From: Pleurodeles waltl
Lineage: Eukaryota > Chordata > Amphibia > Caudata > Salamandridae
NCBI RefSeq assembly: GCF_031143425.1
Contig: NC_090440.1
Coordinates: 1,269,869,123 to 1,269,933,122, forward strand
Length of the DNA stretch: 64,000 nt
Direction of reading: 5' to 3'
Below, piece after piece: positions 23,905-34,927 of the stretch. The position numbers and the translations under genes are program-made. Positions within the stretch are counted from its first letter, which is position 1; the number at the start of each line of letters is the position of its first letter. The notes beneath the pieces were generated by a model. The model saw only the letters and a program-made list of their open reading frames with translations. It searched no databases and was not told the origin of the DNA.

Positions 23905-24757
23905 GCACCGCTGAACAGGGCAAAGACTGCCATGGCTAAGCACTGCTGAACAGGGCCAAGACCGCCATGGTGAAGACCGCTGAACAGGGCAAAGAAAGCC
24001 ATGGTGAAGACCGCTGAACAGGGCAAAGACTGCCATGGCTAAACACCGCTGAACAGGGCAAAGACCGCCATGGTGAAGACCGCTGAACAGGGCAAAGACT
24101 GCCATGGTGAAGACCGCTGAACAGGGCAAAGACTGCCATGGCTAAGCACCGCTGAACAGGGCAAAGACCGCCATGGTGAAGACCGCTGAACAGGGCAAAG
24201 ACCGCCATGGTGAAGACCGCTGAACAGGGCAAAGACTGCCATGGCTAAGCACCGCTGAACAGGGCAAAGACCCCCATGGTGAAGACCGCTGAACAGGGCA
24301 AAGACTGCCATGGCTAAGCACCGCTGAACAGGGCAAAGACCGCCATGGTGAAGACCGCTGAACAGGGCAAAGACCGCCATGGTGAAGACCGCTGAACAGG
24401 GCAAAGGCTGCCATGGCTAAGCACCGCTGAACAGGGCAAAGACCGCCATGGTGAAGACCGCTGAATAGGGCAAAGACCGCCATGGTGAAGACCGCTAAAC
24501 AGGGCAAAGACCGCCATGGTGAAGACCGCTGAACAGGGCAAAGACTGCCATGGCTAAGCACCGCTGAACAGGGCAAAGACCGCCATGGTGAATACCGCTG
24601 AACAGGGCAAAGACCGCCATGGTGAAGACCGCTGAACAGGGCAAAGACTGCCATGGCTAAGCACCGCTGAACAGGGCAAAGACCGCCATGGTGAAGACCG
24701 CTGAACAGGGCAAAGACCGCCATGGTGAAGACCGCTGAACAAGGCAAACACCGTGTG
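23905..24757 (+). repeat. 34-bp minisatellite, ~25 copies, with a higher-order pattern
   Basis: Units share GCTGAACAGGGCAAAGAC. They come in two kinds, one with GCCATGGCTAAGCACC and one with GCCATGGTGAAGACC, which mostly alternate as one of the first then two of the second, a ~102-bp super-unit. Long minus-strand frames here are by-products of the repeat. Confidence 0.92.
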
Positions 24758-24894
24758 GGTATGAATAGGCCGCCACATCAGGCATCCTTATCCCATGTGC
24801 AGCTGGGACAGTGACAGGACATGAACTTTCACGGGGAGACTCATCCTGTCTGGGCACCAGTCCCACCCAGTACCAGTAGAGAACTGCAAATACT

Positions 24895-25400
24895 TGCGGA
24901 AATGTAGCTTTGCATTCCCCAGGATGGTCTAGTGGGCAACCCACCCACTGTAAAGACTTGTGAGACTGTGGCTTTGCACTCCCCAGGATGGCACAGTGGG
25001 CAACCCACCCACTGTAAAGACTTGAGAGACTGTGGCCTTGCAATCCCCAGGATGTAACAGTGGGCAACCCACCCACTGTAGAGACTTGTGAGACTGTGGC
25101 TTTGCACTCCCCAGGATGGCACAGTGGGCAACCCACCCACTTGTGAGACTTGAGAGACTGTGGCTTTGCACTCCCCAGGATGTAACAGTGGCCAAACCAA
25201 CCACAGTAAAGACTTGTGAGACTGTGGCTTTGCACTCCCTAGGATGTAACAGTGGGCAACCCACCCACTGTAGAGACTTGTGAGACTGTGGCTTTGCACT
25301 CCCCTGGATGGCACAGTGGGCAACCCACCCACTTGTGAGACTTGAGAGACTGTGGCTTTGCACTCCCCAGGATACATCAATGGGCATGGAGCCCCGTCGT
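24895..25400 (+). repeat. 64-bp minisatellite, ~7.5 copies
   Basis: ACTGTGGCTTTGCACTCCCC recurs (with small changes) at 24965, 25029, 25093, 25157, 25221, 25285 and 25349, an exact 64-bp period. Most units contain ACAGTGGG-CAACCCA-CCCACTGT, a perfect 8-bp stem with a 7-nt loop. The same unit is present at 41885 in element A. Confidence 0.92.
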
Positions 25401-25854
25401 GGATCTGGCTTTGCATTCATCTGGCTGAGGTGCCCCCCCTTTCCTTCCCCCTGAGGTGCCTGTAGTGTTTCTATCTGATGCCCCGGCAGTGTTCTCTCGG
25501 ATTTTGGTCAGGTATCTATTGTGGGCCTCGCCCATGCATTTTTGGACTGTTGGTGCACGGACATTGTTGTGTACATATCTGCACTACTTCTTGTATTGTA
25601 TATATAATTATGACAGATTTCGAGATATATATCAGTATTTTTTTGTATGGCATGTATATTGGCACATTACAATGTTTGACCGAAATTTGCTTTGTCTTTG
25701 CATTCTTCCGGGGGGATTGTGGGTTGTTCATGTGATTTTTGTAAATGCATTGGTGTGTATGTTGTGATATGCGAGGGTGGGGGTGGGGGTGTTTGGTGGG
25801 TGTCCCCCTAACTTTTGCCTCCCCCCTCCCCTGTGTCGTAGATGCAGTACTCAC
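25401..25854 (+). other. Conserved non-coding segment between the arrays and transposase exon 1
   Basis: From GGCTGAGGTGCCCCCCCTTT onward this is clearly similar to 42170-42590 in element A. It is probably the 3' untranslated part of the third gene and the 5' part of the transposase intron. No domain. Confidence 0.5.
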
Positions 25855-26266
25855 CGGTATCTTCTGTGCCCACGTCGCTTTTGGTCGTAGAGGAGCAGAA
25901 AGACAAAGGCAGGTAGGATTTGGAGTTCCGGCTCCATGGAGTCGTCGTTCCTCGTGGAGTGTGTTAAGGTGAGCGTTTTCCCATTGCAAAAGCGGTTTCC
26001 GCCATGTTTTTATCCACAGAGAATCCGCCCCGGAAAAGGTGGCGGATTGGCCTGTCATAATAGTGTGGGCGGTACATTGTCTTCTGCCTGTCTGTTGGCG
26101 GTGACCGCCGCGCTGTTTGTCTGTACCGCCGTGGCGGGCGATGTGTTAAAGTGGCTGTCTTTGTTGGCGGTTTCCGCCAGGGTCGTAATTCCCTTTTTTT
26201 GTCCGCCGGCCTGTTTGCGGTATTTCCGCAGCTTTAACACCGTCCGCCAGGGTTGTAATGACCCCC

Positions 26267-27323
26267 AGAATGTATACAATGTGTTGCTCCCCCTTTAGAA
26301 GGGCTGAAAAAATAGGGCAATAAAATTTAAAAGATTTCTTTACGCCATTTTTGGTGGCATTTTTAATATCTTCTCATAGTAGGCTTTAACAGGAAGCACA
26401 TCAGTGTTTTCAATGGGCCTCAATGGGCTTGGCAGGATTAGCATCAACATTTTTGGGGCTAATCCACCAAAGCGCCAAACTAGCATCAGAAATGATGATG
26501 CTAGTTTTTTCCTAACGACCGCCATGGTGCACTGTATGTTCAATGCGGTGCACACATGGTAGCTTTAGGGGCGCAAGAAAAGAGGGGATGCATTGGATGC
26601 AGCACAACTTTTCTTAATCAGGCCCATAGTCTTTTCCATTGCCATTTCCATTCCGCCCCTCCACGTTTCCTTGTTTTCATTAGAAACTGCAATGCCTCCA
26701 GCAATCTGCTGCAATATATGAATGTTCTGCTTTTCATGTGGGGTTTCTGCCGGGGCAAAATCTAGTTACCATGTATGTGCTGTCAAAATGAAGTAGTATG
26801 CCTCAAGTTCACAAGTAAATACTCTGGCCCAGATTTATGCTAAAGTGGCGCAGCTTGGTGTTGTGCCAAAAATAGGGGTGCCGAGCTGCGCAACCTTTGA
26901 AATGCAGCCATGTGCCGTATTTAGAGGGATACAGCGCACTCCTGTATTTCCCCCTGTGCTGGTAGTGAATTCAGTTGCCTAGGGCAAACACAGACATCCT
27001 TGCACCATGGTGCAAGGGTGTCTGCGTAGAGGGGATAGATTGTTTATGTGCAGGAACCATCTGTAATCTGTAATGGCAGTTTGGCACTTCTATGTGTGCT
27101 GTAAAATCTAGCACACTTAGAAGTACCAAAGCGTCATTTTGAATGATTGTTTATGTGCAGGAAGGCACACACATAGAAAAAGCAAAAAACGAGGAGGAAT
27201 AAAAGCATTTCTCCATGTTTTGCCATACTAATGCCACCCCTGGAGTGGGGTTAGTTTTTGGTTCTGCCTCAGGTTTACAACTCATAAATCTGAGGCAGCA
27301 TCAAAGCAATGTGTGTTGCAGTG
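26267..27323. other. Dispersed-repeat flank of element B, no gene
   Basis: Contains phrases typical of dispersed repeats (AATCAGGCCCATAG near 26628; TGGCCCAGATTTATGCTAAAGTGGCGCAG at 26828, quoted here only as a landmark of the repeat start). ATGTATACAATG follows the element B end and appears to continue the repeat that ends CACCAGACATA before it. No domain was recognised. Confidence 0.4.
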
Positions 27324-29477
27324 TGTTAGACTTTTCATCATTGGCGTCGTCTCCCTTAACTTTTTGCCTCTGTTCCCTAGATTGTGGATGTGTGCTGGAC
27401 TCTGTTTTTGCTGTTTTTGTTACTCTGGGCACTTTACCACTGGTAACCAGTGCTAAAGTGTAATTGCTCCTTTACAAAATGTGTATGTAATTGGCTTATC
27501 CCTGATTGACATATTTGATTTATTTGTAAGTCCCTAGTACAGTGCACTAGAGGTGCCCAGGGCCTGTAAAACAAATGCTACTGGTGGGTCTGCAGCACTG
27601 GTTCTGCCACCCACACAAGTAGCACTGTAATCGTCTCAGACCTGCCATTGCAGTGTCTGTGTGTGCAGTTTTAGCTGTAAATTCGACTTGGCAAGTTTAC
27701 CCACTTGCTAGACCTAAACCTTCCCTTTTCTTATATGTCAGACACCCTTAAGGTAGGCCCTAGGTAGCCCCAAGGGCAGGGTGCAGTGTATGGTTAAGGT
27801 AGGGCATATAGTAATGTGTTTTATATGTCCTAACAGTGAAATATTGCTAAATTAGTTTTTCACTAATGCAAGGCCTGTCCCTCTCATAGGTTAACACGGG
27901 GGCTACCTTTAAATCCGATTAAAGTGTAGATTCCCTTTCGGAGCGGATGGACATGTGGAGTTTGGGATCTCTGAGCTCACAATTTAAAAACGCATCTTTA
28001 AGTGAAGTTGATTTTAAGATTGTGTGTTTGAAAATGCCACTTTTAGAAAGTGAGCATTTTCTTGCTTGTACCATTTCTGTGACTCTGCCTGTTTGTGGAT
28101 TCCCTGTCTGGGTCAGTTTGACAGTTGGGCTGGTTGCACCTCACACTAGACAGTGACACAAAGGGAGCTGGGGTGTACCCTGCATATCCTGATGAGCCAT
28201 CTGTGCTAGGAGGGAGGGGAGGAGTGGTCCCTTACACCTGAAAAGGCTGTGCCTGCCCTCACACAATGCAGTCTCCAACCCCCTGGTGAGTGTATGGGGC
28301 CTGGCCTGGGTAAGGCAGGATTTCACATTCAAGAGAGACTTTGCTTTGAAGTAGGCCTACTTCAAAGGAGAAATTGGGTATAAGAAAGGCACCCAAAACC
28401 ACAAATTTTACAACACTTCTGGAAACCAAGAGGAACCTTTGCCTGGAGAAGAGCTGCCCTGCCTGTGACTGTGCTTTGTGGAGCTATCCTGCAGTTGTGG
28501 CTTCTGCCAGAGTAAGAGGGCAAAGACTGGACTTTGTGTGCCTTCCATCTTGTGAAGATCTCCAAGGGCTTGATTTACAGCTTCCCTCCTGTTCGTTTGA
28601 AGTCTCAGGGACAGCAAAGACTTCTCTCTGCCAGCACCTGGTGTCTCTGGAGAGACTCCTACTCTGCCCAGTGGTGCCCATCCTGTTCCTGGGACCCTGA
28701 AAGGAGAAGCTGCAGCTTAAGAGGAAGAAATCCGCACACAAAATGGCGTGCGGGGAAAAGATCAACGTGACTCTGATCTGTGGCTGGAAAATTGACACTC
28801 TGCCGGTTTCGTGGCTGAAAATCAACGCTCGCCTGTAATGTGACTGAGAATCGACGCACGGGCTGGAGAAATGAAGCACAGCTTTGCTGATAGGGGCTGG
28901 TGGGAGTACTGCATGGTTTTCGGATCATCACGAGGCTCAATTTCCGACGCAAACACCGCTGGGCGTGTAAAAGCAACGCAAGGCCTGCCCGGACCCGAGA
29001 GTGCTGTCAAAAGGAGAAACGACGCAAGATCTCGCTCGTGAGTGAAATCGACGCATCACAAGCCCTTTATGTTGCACACTCACCCGTGTGGGGTTATTTT
29101 TGATGCACCAAAGGTACATTTTCACGCTAACAGTGTTAGTGTGTGTTTAAAACTACATGAAGACTATTTTTGCTTTTTAATTGATAACTTGTATTGTGGA
29201 TTTTTGTCATTTTGGTCTTGTTTTGTTTAGATAAATATTTTCTATTTTTCTAAACATGTGTTGTGTCATTTTGTAGTGTTTTCATTAAATTAATGTATGT
29301 GTTGGTACAAATACTTTACTCCTAGCACTCTGAAGTTATGCCTACTGCTCGTGCCAAGCTACCAAGCGGGTAAGCAGGGATTAGCTGAGGGTGATTCTTT
29401 TTTACCCTGACTAGAGTGAGGGTTTTTGCTAGGACAGGGGGTAACCTGACTGCCAACCAAATACTCCATTTCTAACA
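27324..29477 (+). mobile_element. Solo LTR, 2154 bp, TSD CAGTG
   Basis: It starts TGTTAGAC and ends TCTAACA, and the 5 bases on both sides (27319-27323 and 29478-29482) are CAGTG. Internally it has AAGTCCCTAGTA near 27530 and CCAAGCTACCAAGCGGGTAAG near 29360, which it shares with the LTR at 33878-45014. It contains no gag or pol. Frames such as 28374-28700 are non-coding by-products. Confidence 0.8.
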
Positions 29478-29536
29478 CAGTGGAACACCCACAGCAACAC
29501 GCATTGCACATCCCTCTGATGCAGAAAACTTAGATG

Positions 29537-29682
29537 GAGGGGCCCATATTTACAAGGAGGCATAAAACCACACAAAAGTGGCGTTACACCTCCTTGTAAA
29601 TATGGAGCAGTGCTTAGCGCCACCAGATCGTCAGGAAAAGTGATACTTCAGTGGTGCTAGGGGCTCTTAAATATGCCCCTCT
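29537..29682. repeat. Fold-back MITE with GAGGGGC ends
   Basis: Begins GAGGGGCCCATATTTAC and ends TTAAATATGCCCCTC. A perfect 17-bp inverted repeat (29544-29560 and 29589-29605) lies inside its left half. Confidence 0.65.
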
Positions 29683-31039
29683 GTGTTCGGCCCTGCTGGG
29701 GAACAACCGTAAAGCCCAGTTACATCCATACATCTTTCATTGCCAGACTCATCTCACACTAACTCTCCAACACAATTCAAACCCTGTATTCCATTCCTCA
29801 AAGAGATCTAGAACTGGAATCTTACCTAACACAGGAGTCAGGACTACCAGAATACCACCCTGAGGTAATCACATTAACTGAAAAGATTGCAAACACATAG
29901 TTATCAGCTTAATGGTCAATAGAGTGAAATACAACTCAATACTCATGTGTTAATTGATCAACAATACATACACACAAGAGAAAACAGAGTAGAATAGATC
30001 AATTGTACTTTAAAACAATCATGTACTCTTTTTAGTATGTATACAGTGCACTACGGCAACCAGTGAGGGCTTGACATGGTATAAGAGTATCCTGGCCTGG
30101 CTAATATACAAGTTTGGCACAATGCTTGTTGTGGTCAGTGCTAAACAACAAAGCTTGGTGCATATGCTCACTAGATATAGTGATCTGATTAACGTCTGCG
30201 AATGGGTGTGGAAGGAGGTAGGCATTTTGGTGAGGAGACAGATTACTTTTCCTTAGAATATGATTTTCTTTGGAAAGGACAGAGCACATATCTAAAATGC
30301 TGGAGGGGGTAGTATTCATTGCAGTGATAAAAGCAAGGATATTCATAGCTAATAGTTGGAATGATAAATGGGGTTATTCTAACTTTGGAGGAGGTGTTAA
30401 TCCGTCCCAAAAGTGACGGAAAAGTGACGGATTTACCACCAGCCGTATTACAAGTCCATTATATCCTATGGAACTCGTAATACAGCTGGTGGTATATCTG
30501 TCACTTTACCGTCACTTTTGGGATGGATTAACACTCCTCCAAAGTTAGAATAACCCCCAAAGTCTTTTTGCGCTAGATATTGTGACCATGCATTTACAAA
30601 ATTGCAGAATTTAAGAAACTATACTGGAGAAAGGTGAAAAATTGTGCAAACTGTCAAATATATGGGATCTAGTTAGATGACAGCTGGGAAGGGATGTGGG
30701 AAGGAAGGAGGGTTGCCAGGATGGTGTGTTGGAAATTCAATTGTCCACAATACTATGTAAGCCGTCTGTTTTATAGATCCTTTGTGCTGCTTCTAACTCT
30801 ATATGAATTTGTATTCAAAAGTATATTTTTGAGAAAATGTCCTCTCTTGCAATGTTTGCTTGGTCATTCATTGTTTTCATATAATTCCAGCTCTCTTTGA
30901 CAAGTTCTAAAAAATATTCATATCCTAACAGAAACCTGAAACATTTTAGCATAATTCTCCACAGGTTTGTAAGAATCTACCAGAACTTCAGAAACATTTT
31001 AACCAATATTATCTTTTAGTTCTTTGAAGTCATTCATTG
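29683..31039. other. AT-rich stretch without a gene, apart from the MITE at 30370
   Basis: No recognised domain or RNA gene in 29683-30369 or 30559-31039. It may include the 3' untranslated end of the L1-type LINE near 30900-31040. Confidence 0.4.
30370..30558. repeat. Near-complete palindrome MITE, ~189 bp
   Basis: GGGGTTATTCTAACTTTGGA at the left is mirrored by TCCAAAGTTAGAATAACCCC at the right. The inverted match continues through TGTTAATCC, CCCAAAAGTGACGG and the CCACCAGC/GCTGGTGG part to a short centre near 30460. Ends and fold-back form fit a Harbinger-type MITE. Confidence 0.8.
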
Positions 31040-31059
31040 CTAATCTTTTTTTTTACATT

Positions 31060-33700
31060 TTGTTTTCTTACCCTTCACCATGTCTTGATCCCATATGGCT
31101 CTAATCATTGGACTGTTTGTCTCACACCAAAAGTGTTAGAAATGTCTCCCACCTTTCTCTCCAACCACCTTTTCCGGGGGGTCCACATCATCCCGGCCTT
31201 TTTTTGCATGGGTTTGCTTATCTTGCGTATGTAGGCTACTGCATTCAACCATTCGGTCTTGGTAGGGGCCTTTAAAGATGTCTATTGCTAACATATTTCC
31301 CTTTTACCCAGTAGCATCAGGTTAAACAATAATTTTAGATTATATACATATAATCTGGTTACTTTAGGTGACCACTTGAAAAAAAAACAGCTCTGAGCCT
31401 ATATCTGTCTGCAGGTAGGTGAAAAATCTCCTTTACCACACTGCTGACCTCTACCCAAAAAAACTAGAGATGGGGACAGAGAAAAAACATATGCAGGTTA
31501 TTGGCCTTACTTAAACCACATTTTTTACAACCCAGACTTTCCACTTCTCTTAATTTTGCTAATTTCTTGAGAGTATAGTAGGCCCTATGGAGGGTAAAGA
31601 GATGATTCCTTCTTAGGTGCACTGGTTTTGCCCCTTGATATAAAAGACCCCATGATGTCAGCCATAATTGGGTGATGTCTTCGTTCGGGAAAACAGCCCT
31701 CCCCCCCATAGAAACTGCAGGATCCTGGTCCTGGTATAGAGCGTCTAAAAATAAGCTCTAATAGGCCACCTCTTCCTTCTTCCGAACTGGGCCTTCAGCC
31801 ATCTCCTCCTCCAGTTTATTTGTTGTATCCGTTCCCTCCTCCCGTAAGGATCGGGCCCAGGTCTGTAGTTGGTTATATTAAAATTTTGACAAGCCCCCCT
31901 GGGTTTTAACTGCAAGCTCCTCCCACTGTAGGATTTTACCATTTTGCAGCAGCTGTCCCCATTCTGCAATGCCTGCCTTCCTCAGGAGGAGTGCTAGCCT
32001 GTCTCTAAGACAGTCTGGTGTTCCTGGGGAATTGCACACTGGGGCCTACTTACAATAGTTTGTTAAGCTTGTTGCTTTCCGTATCTGGGCCTAAAGCTGA
32101 GCGGCCACCTGCGAAACCTTTAATCTCACTCTTATAGCATCTGGGGTCACCAAATTTAAATTAATTTTGACCCATCTCCTACCACTCCGTTCAACATTGT
32201 GTCCTTTAACAGATTTCCACCTGTCTCAGATAACAGATCCATTGTGTTCTTTAACTGAAAGGCCCAGGCGTACAGTTGGATGTCCGAAAGTGCTATTCCC
32301 CCCTTATCATATTTCTTTCTCAGCTCCTTTAGATGCCCAAATAAAAGAGTCTATTTTCCCTTGCAACTTTTGTATCCAAGCCTTCTTGAAGTACAAGGGA
32401 ATCATGTTGAAGAGAAAAGTGAGTTTTGGAAGAATGGACATTTTTATTAGATTGGTGCTTCCGTACAAAGATAGCTGAAGATGAGCCCAACTTAGAAGCA
32501 ATTTATTAACTTCTTTTGTGACGCTATTGAAATTTGCCTCGGCAATTTCTTCCAGGTTATTGCGGAGACTAATGCCCAGATATTTTAATTCATTTTTAAT
32601 TAAACTATGCACCTGCTCAATATTCTAAGTCATGATTTCTGTTTTATACATATTGACTGCATATCCTGAGACCTTCAAAAACTCCAATGTCAAGCGCTCT
32701 AAGCTTTCCAAAGTGGGACACAGGTTACCTGTATAGACCATTAAGTCATCAGCATATAATGATATTTTCTTTTCTCAACCTGCATAGTAAAAGGCTTAAT
32801 AAACAGGTCCCTCTTGGTTTTCTCTGCAAGCGGCTTGATTTATAGATTAAACAGTAATGGGGAAAGTGGGCATCCCTGTCTGGTCCCCCTGATGATCTTA
32901 CAAGCTGTAGTTAAATTCCTACTTAGCATTTTTCTAGCCATAGGGGTTTTATAAATGTCCTTAAGGACCCTACGAAAGTTTTCACCTAAGTTGTAGTGCA
33001 TCAAGATAAAATTTGGGTACTTCCAATTACCCCTATCAAAGGCCTTGGTGGCATCTAAAGTGACCATAGCCAGAGGGAATTTATTAGCAGTTGTCAGATC
33101 TACAGATCCTTTTTGCCAGAATATTTGATAATAACTTGCAATCATTGTTTAACAAAGAGATTGCCCTGTACAAATCACACATCATGGGATCTTTACCTGG
33201 TTTAAATATCAAAGTAATCAAAGCCTCATCCCATGATTTTGGAAGGGGGATATCTCCCCTGAAAATACCAACTAATCGCATTAAAACAGGCTGAATAACC
33301 TCATTCACATATTGACACAATTCATTTGGCAACCCATGTGGTCCTGCCGCCTTCCCTTTTGTGCCTTTGCCGATAGCCTGAGATACCTCCTCTGATGTTA
33401 TTATCTTCCTTCTCCCACTCTGTGAGTTTATTAACCTGCAGCCATTCTGACCTTTCAGGTTCTGTTATTGCTTCCCTGCACTTTCACTATACTCAAAGTG
33501 TTCTAATTTGCTTGCTTCCCATCTGGCCTTGAACCTTGCTTCTACAGCAGCAGCAAAGGTGACCTTTTGTGCTGTGATCTCTTCCAACAGCGCTTCCGTC
33601 TCCACTTCCTGCATTTGTAATTATGCTAACTTTCCCTCTAGGGAAAAGAGGGCCTGCTCTGATTCCTGTAACATTCTTCCTGAACCTTTGCATTAATCAG
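31060..33700 (-). pseudogene. L1-type ORF2 reverse transcriptase and C-terminal part
   Basis: Visible in order on the minus strand are SLLNNDCKLLSNILAKR (33170-33230), LDATKAFDRGNW (motif A, ~33050), GTRQGCPLSPLLFNL (motif B, ~32850), YADDLMVY (active site, ~32740), KYLGISLRNNLEE to GSTNLIKMSILPKL (32400-32590) and the knuckle CKKCGLSKANNLHMFFLCP (~31470-31530). Frames change several times and stops intervene, so it is dead. The spelling is that of the L1 group, unlike the L2/CR1-type fragment at 2525. Confidence 0.85.
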
Positions 33701-34738
33701 AATGCCCCTTATAAAAGCTTTGAAGGAATCCCAGACCACATGGGGTGCCACAGAATTGATATTATCTCAAAGAACTAACTAGTCTTCACCTTTAAAGTTT
33801 CTATCACTTCTTGATCTTTCAGGAGTGAGTGAGTGATCTAAGGTCCACCTCCTTGTTTGTTTACCAGGATTACATTTTGTTGGAAAATGGGTTACTGGTA
33901 AGGGGCGGTAGGTACCTACACTAAGCAATAGGCCACTAACCTCCACTAAGGTCCAGTTAGGTCTCAGTAAATTAAAACCAGCTCAACCCTTGGTAGCTTG
34001 GCGACGAGCGTCAAGGCTTAACTTAGGAGACAGAGTGTAAGGCATTCAAATATCACAAAACAGTAATTAAATAAAACACAGGAAACAGTTTAAAAATCCA
34101 AAACCAATTTATAAAAATAGATTATATTTTTATCTTTAAAATGACACCAAAACGAATAAAATCAGATAAAGGAACCGGAGATATGAATTTTTAAAGATTT
34201 TTTATTTTTTTTAGTGCCTGGAAACAAAAAGCGCCAATCGGGTCATCTGGTTGCACCTCGACCGGGGCAAAGTCAAAGTTTCAGGCTGACCGCGATGGAG
34301 CCCTGCTCGGCTACAGGCCGCGGGAGGCCTCGGTTAAAAGTTTACCTTCACACTTAGGTGGTCATTCCAACCTTGGCGATAAAAGCCGCTTACCGCTGTC
34401 AGAAGACCGCCAACATACCGCCGCGGTAAACCGCCACGGTCATTCTGACCCACAACAGGCAAACCGCCAAAATACAGACATCCACAAAAGTCCGCAACAC
34501 CAAAGGGCAGCGAGAAACTGGCGATGACCAAACCTCCACCGTCACGCCAACAGAAATACGCCCACACTATCACGACACACGAATCCACGCGGCGGTCTTT
34601 CAACCGCGGTATACCATTGGCGGTACACACCGGCGCGCTCAAAATACACACACACTTAGAAAACACAGCCACATTGGACAATTACAAATACACACACCTG
34701 ATACACATACACACACCACTCCCACACACCCAACACAA

Positions 34739-34745
34739 TATAAAA
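34739..34745 (+). promoter_or_regulatory. TATA box of the element A Myb gene
   Basis: TATAAAA in ACACAATATAAAACACACAC, ~185 bp before the ATG, same context as 17193. Confidence 0.65.
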
Positions 34746-34927
34746 CACACACCCACATCACCCTCAAACCCCCACTCCTACAGAATCGGGACCACGCACT
34801 GAGAAAAAGAGAACTGAGCAACCAGACGCGCATTTTACTTTCACCCAGCAATATTTCCACGCACTTCACACAACACACCAATACACATCACTACACAATC
34901 CACCCCACACATCACCCACACCACCCC

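Larger units (their letters stand above)
19410..25937 (-). pseudogene. HARBI1-like: HARBI1 DDE transposase of element B, broken, with a 5.4 kb intron
   Basis: Exon 1 (25937-25855, 83 nt) starts MEPELQILPAFVFLLLY and ends at CG|GTGAGTACTGC. Exon 2 (20448-19410) begins after CTTCTTAG. The phases join (CG+G = Arg). Exon 2 contains LASGSFQTTVAMASGMSQP, GAIDGTHVAL (first Asp), GSVHDAYI (second Asp), RVIERTFSL (Glu) and an acidic tail ending QQYFQ. Breaks are a TGA in place of the Arg codon in the YRPLVDL motif, a frame change near 20330 between the EERHLIVTYR part and the GIPPDVQVL part, and another near 19800 at the GDSGYPNL junction. The two shifts compensate, so the total length is still a multiple of three. 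The long intron contains the opposite-strand third gene and the minisatellites. No intron interrupts the GDSGYP site, unlike in element C. Confidence 0.85.
16810..26266 (+). mobile_element. Harbinger element B, 9.46 kb
   Basis: The left end GGGGGTCATTACAACATTGG and the right end, read inverted, GGGGGTCATTACAACCCTGG agree at 18 of 20 bases. Flanking triplets are ATA on the left and AGA on the right, which fit a decayed 3-bp duplication. Inside are the Myb gene, the opposite-strand HARBI1 gene, the second Myb (TSNARE1-like) gene and four minisatellite blocks. Subterminal regions are crowded with GGCGG/CCGCC motifs that may be protein-binding sites. Confidence 0.85.

Noticed and set aside
24142..24747. 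201-codon minus-strand frame in the minisatellite
   Set aside because: It is a by-product of stop-free 34/102-bp repeats (MPCSAVFTMAVFALFSG repeated). No start context, no domain.
23374..25400. CRISPR array
   Set aside because: The units are contiguous tandem repeats without spacers, in a eukaryotic transposon.
28374..28879. Overlapping plus and minus frames as genes
   Set aside because: They lie within a solo LTR, with no domain and no conservation in the related LTR.
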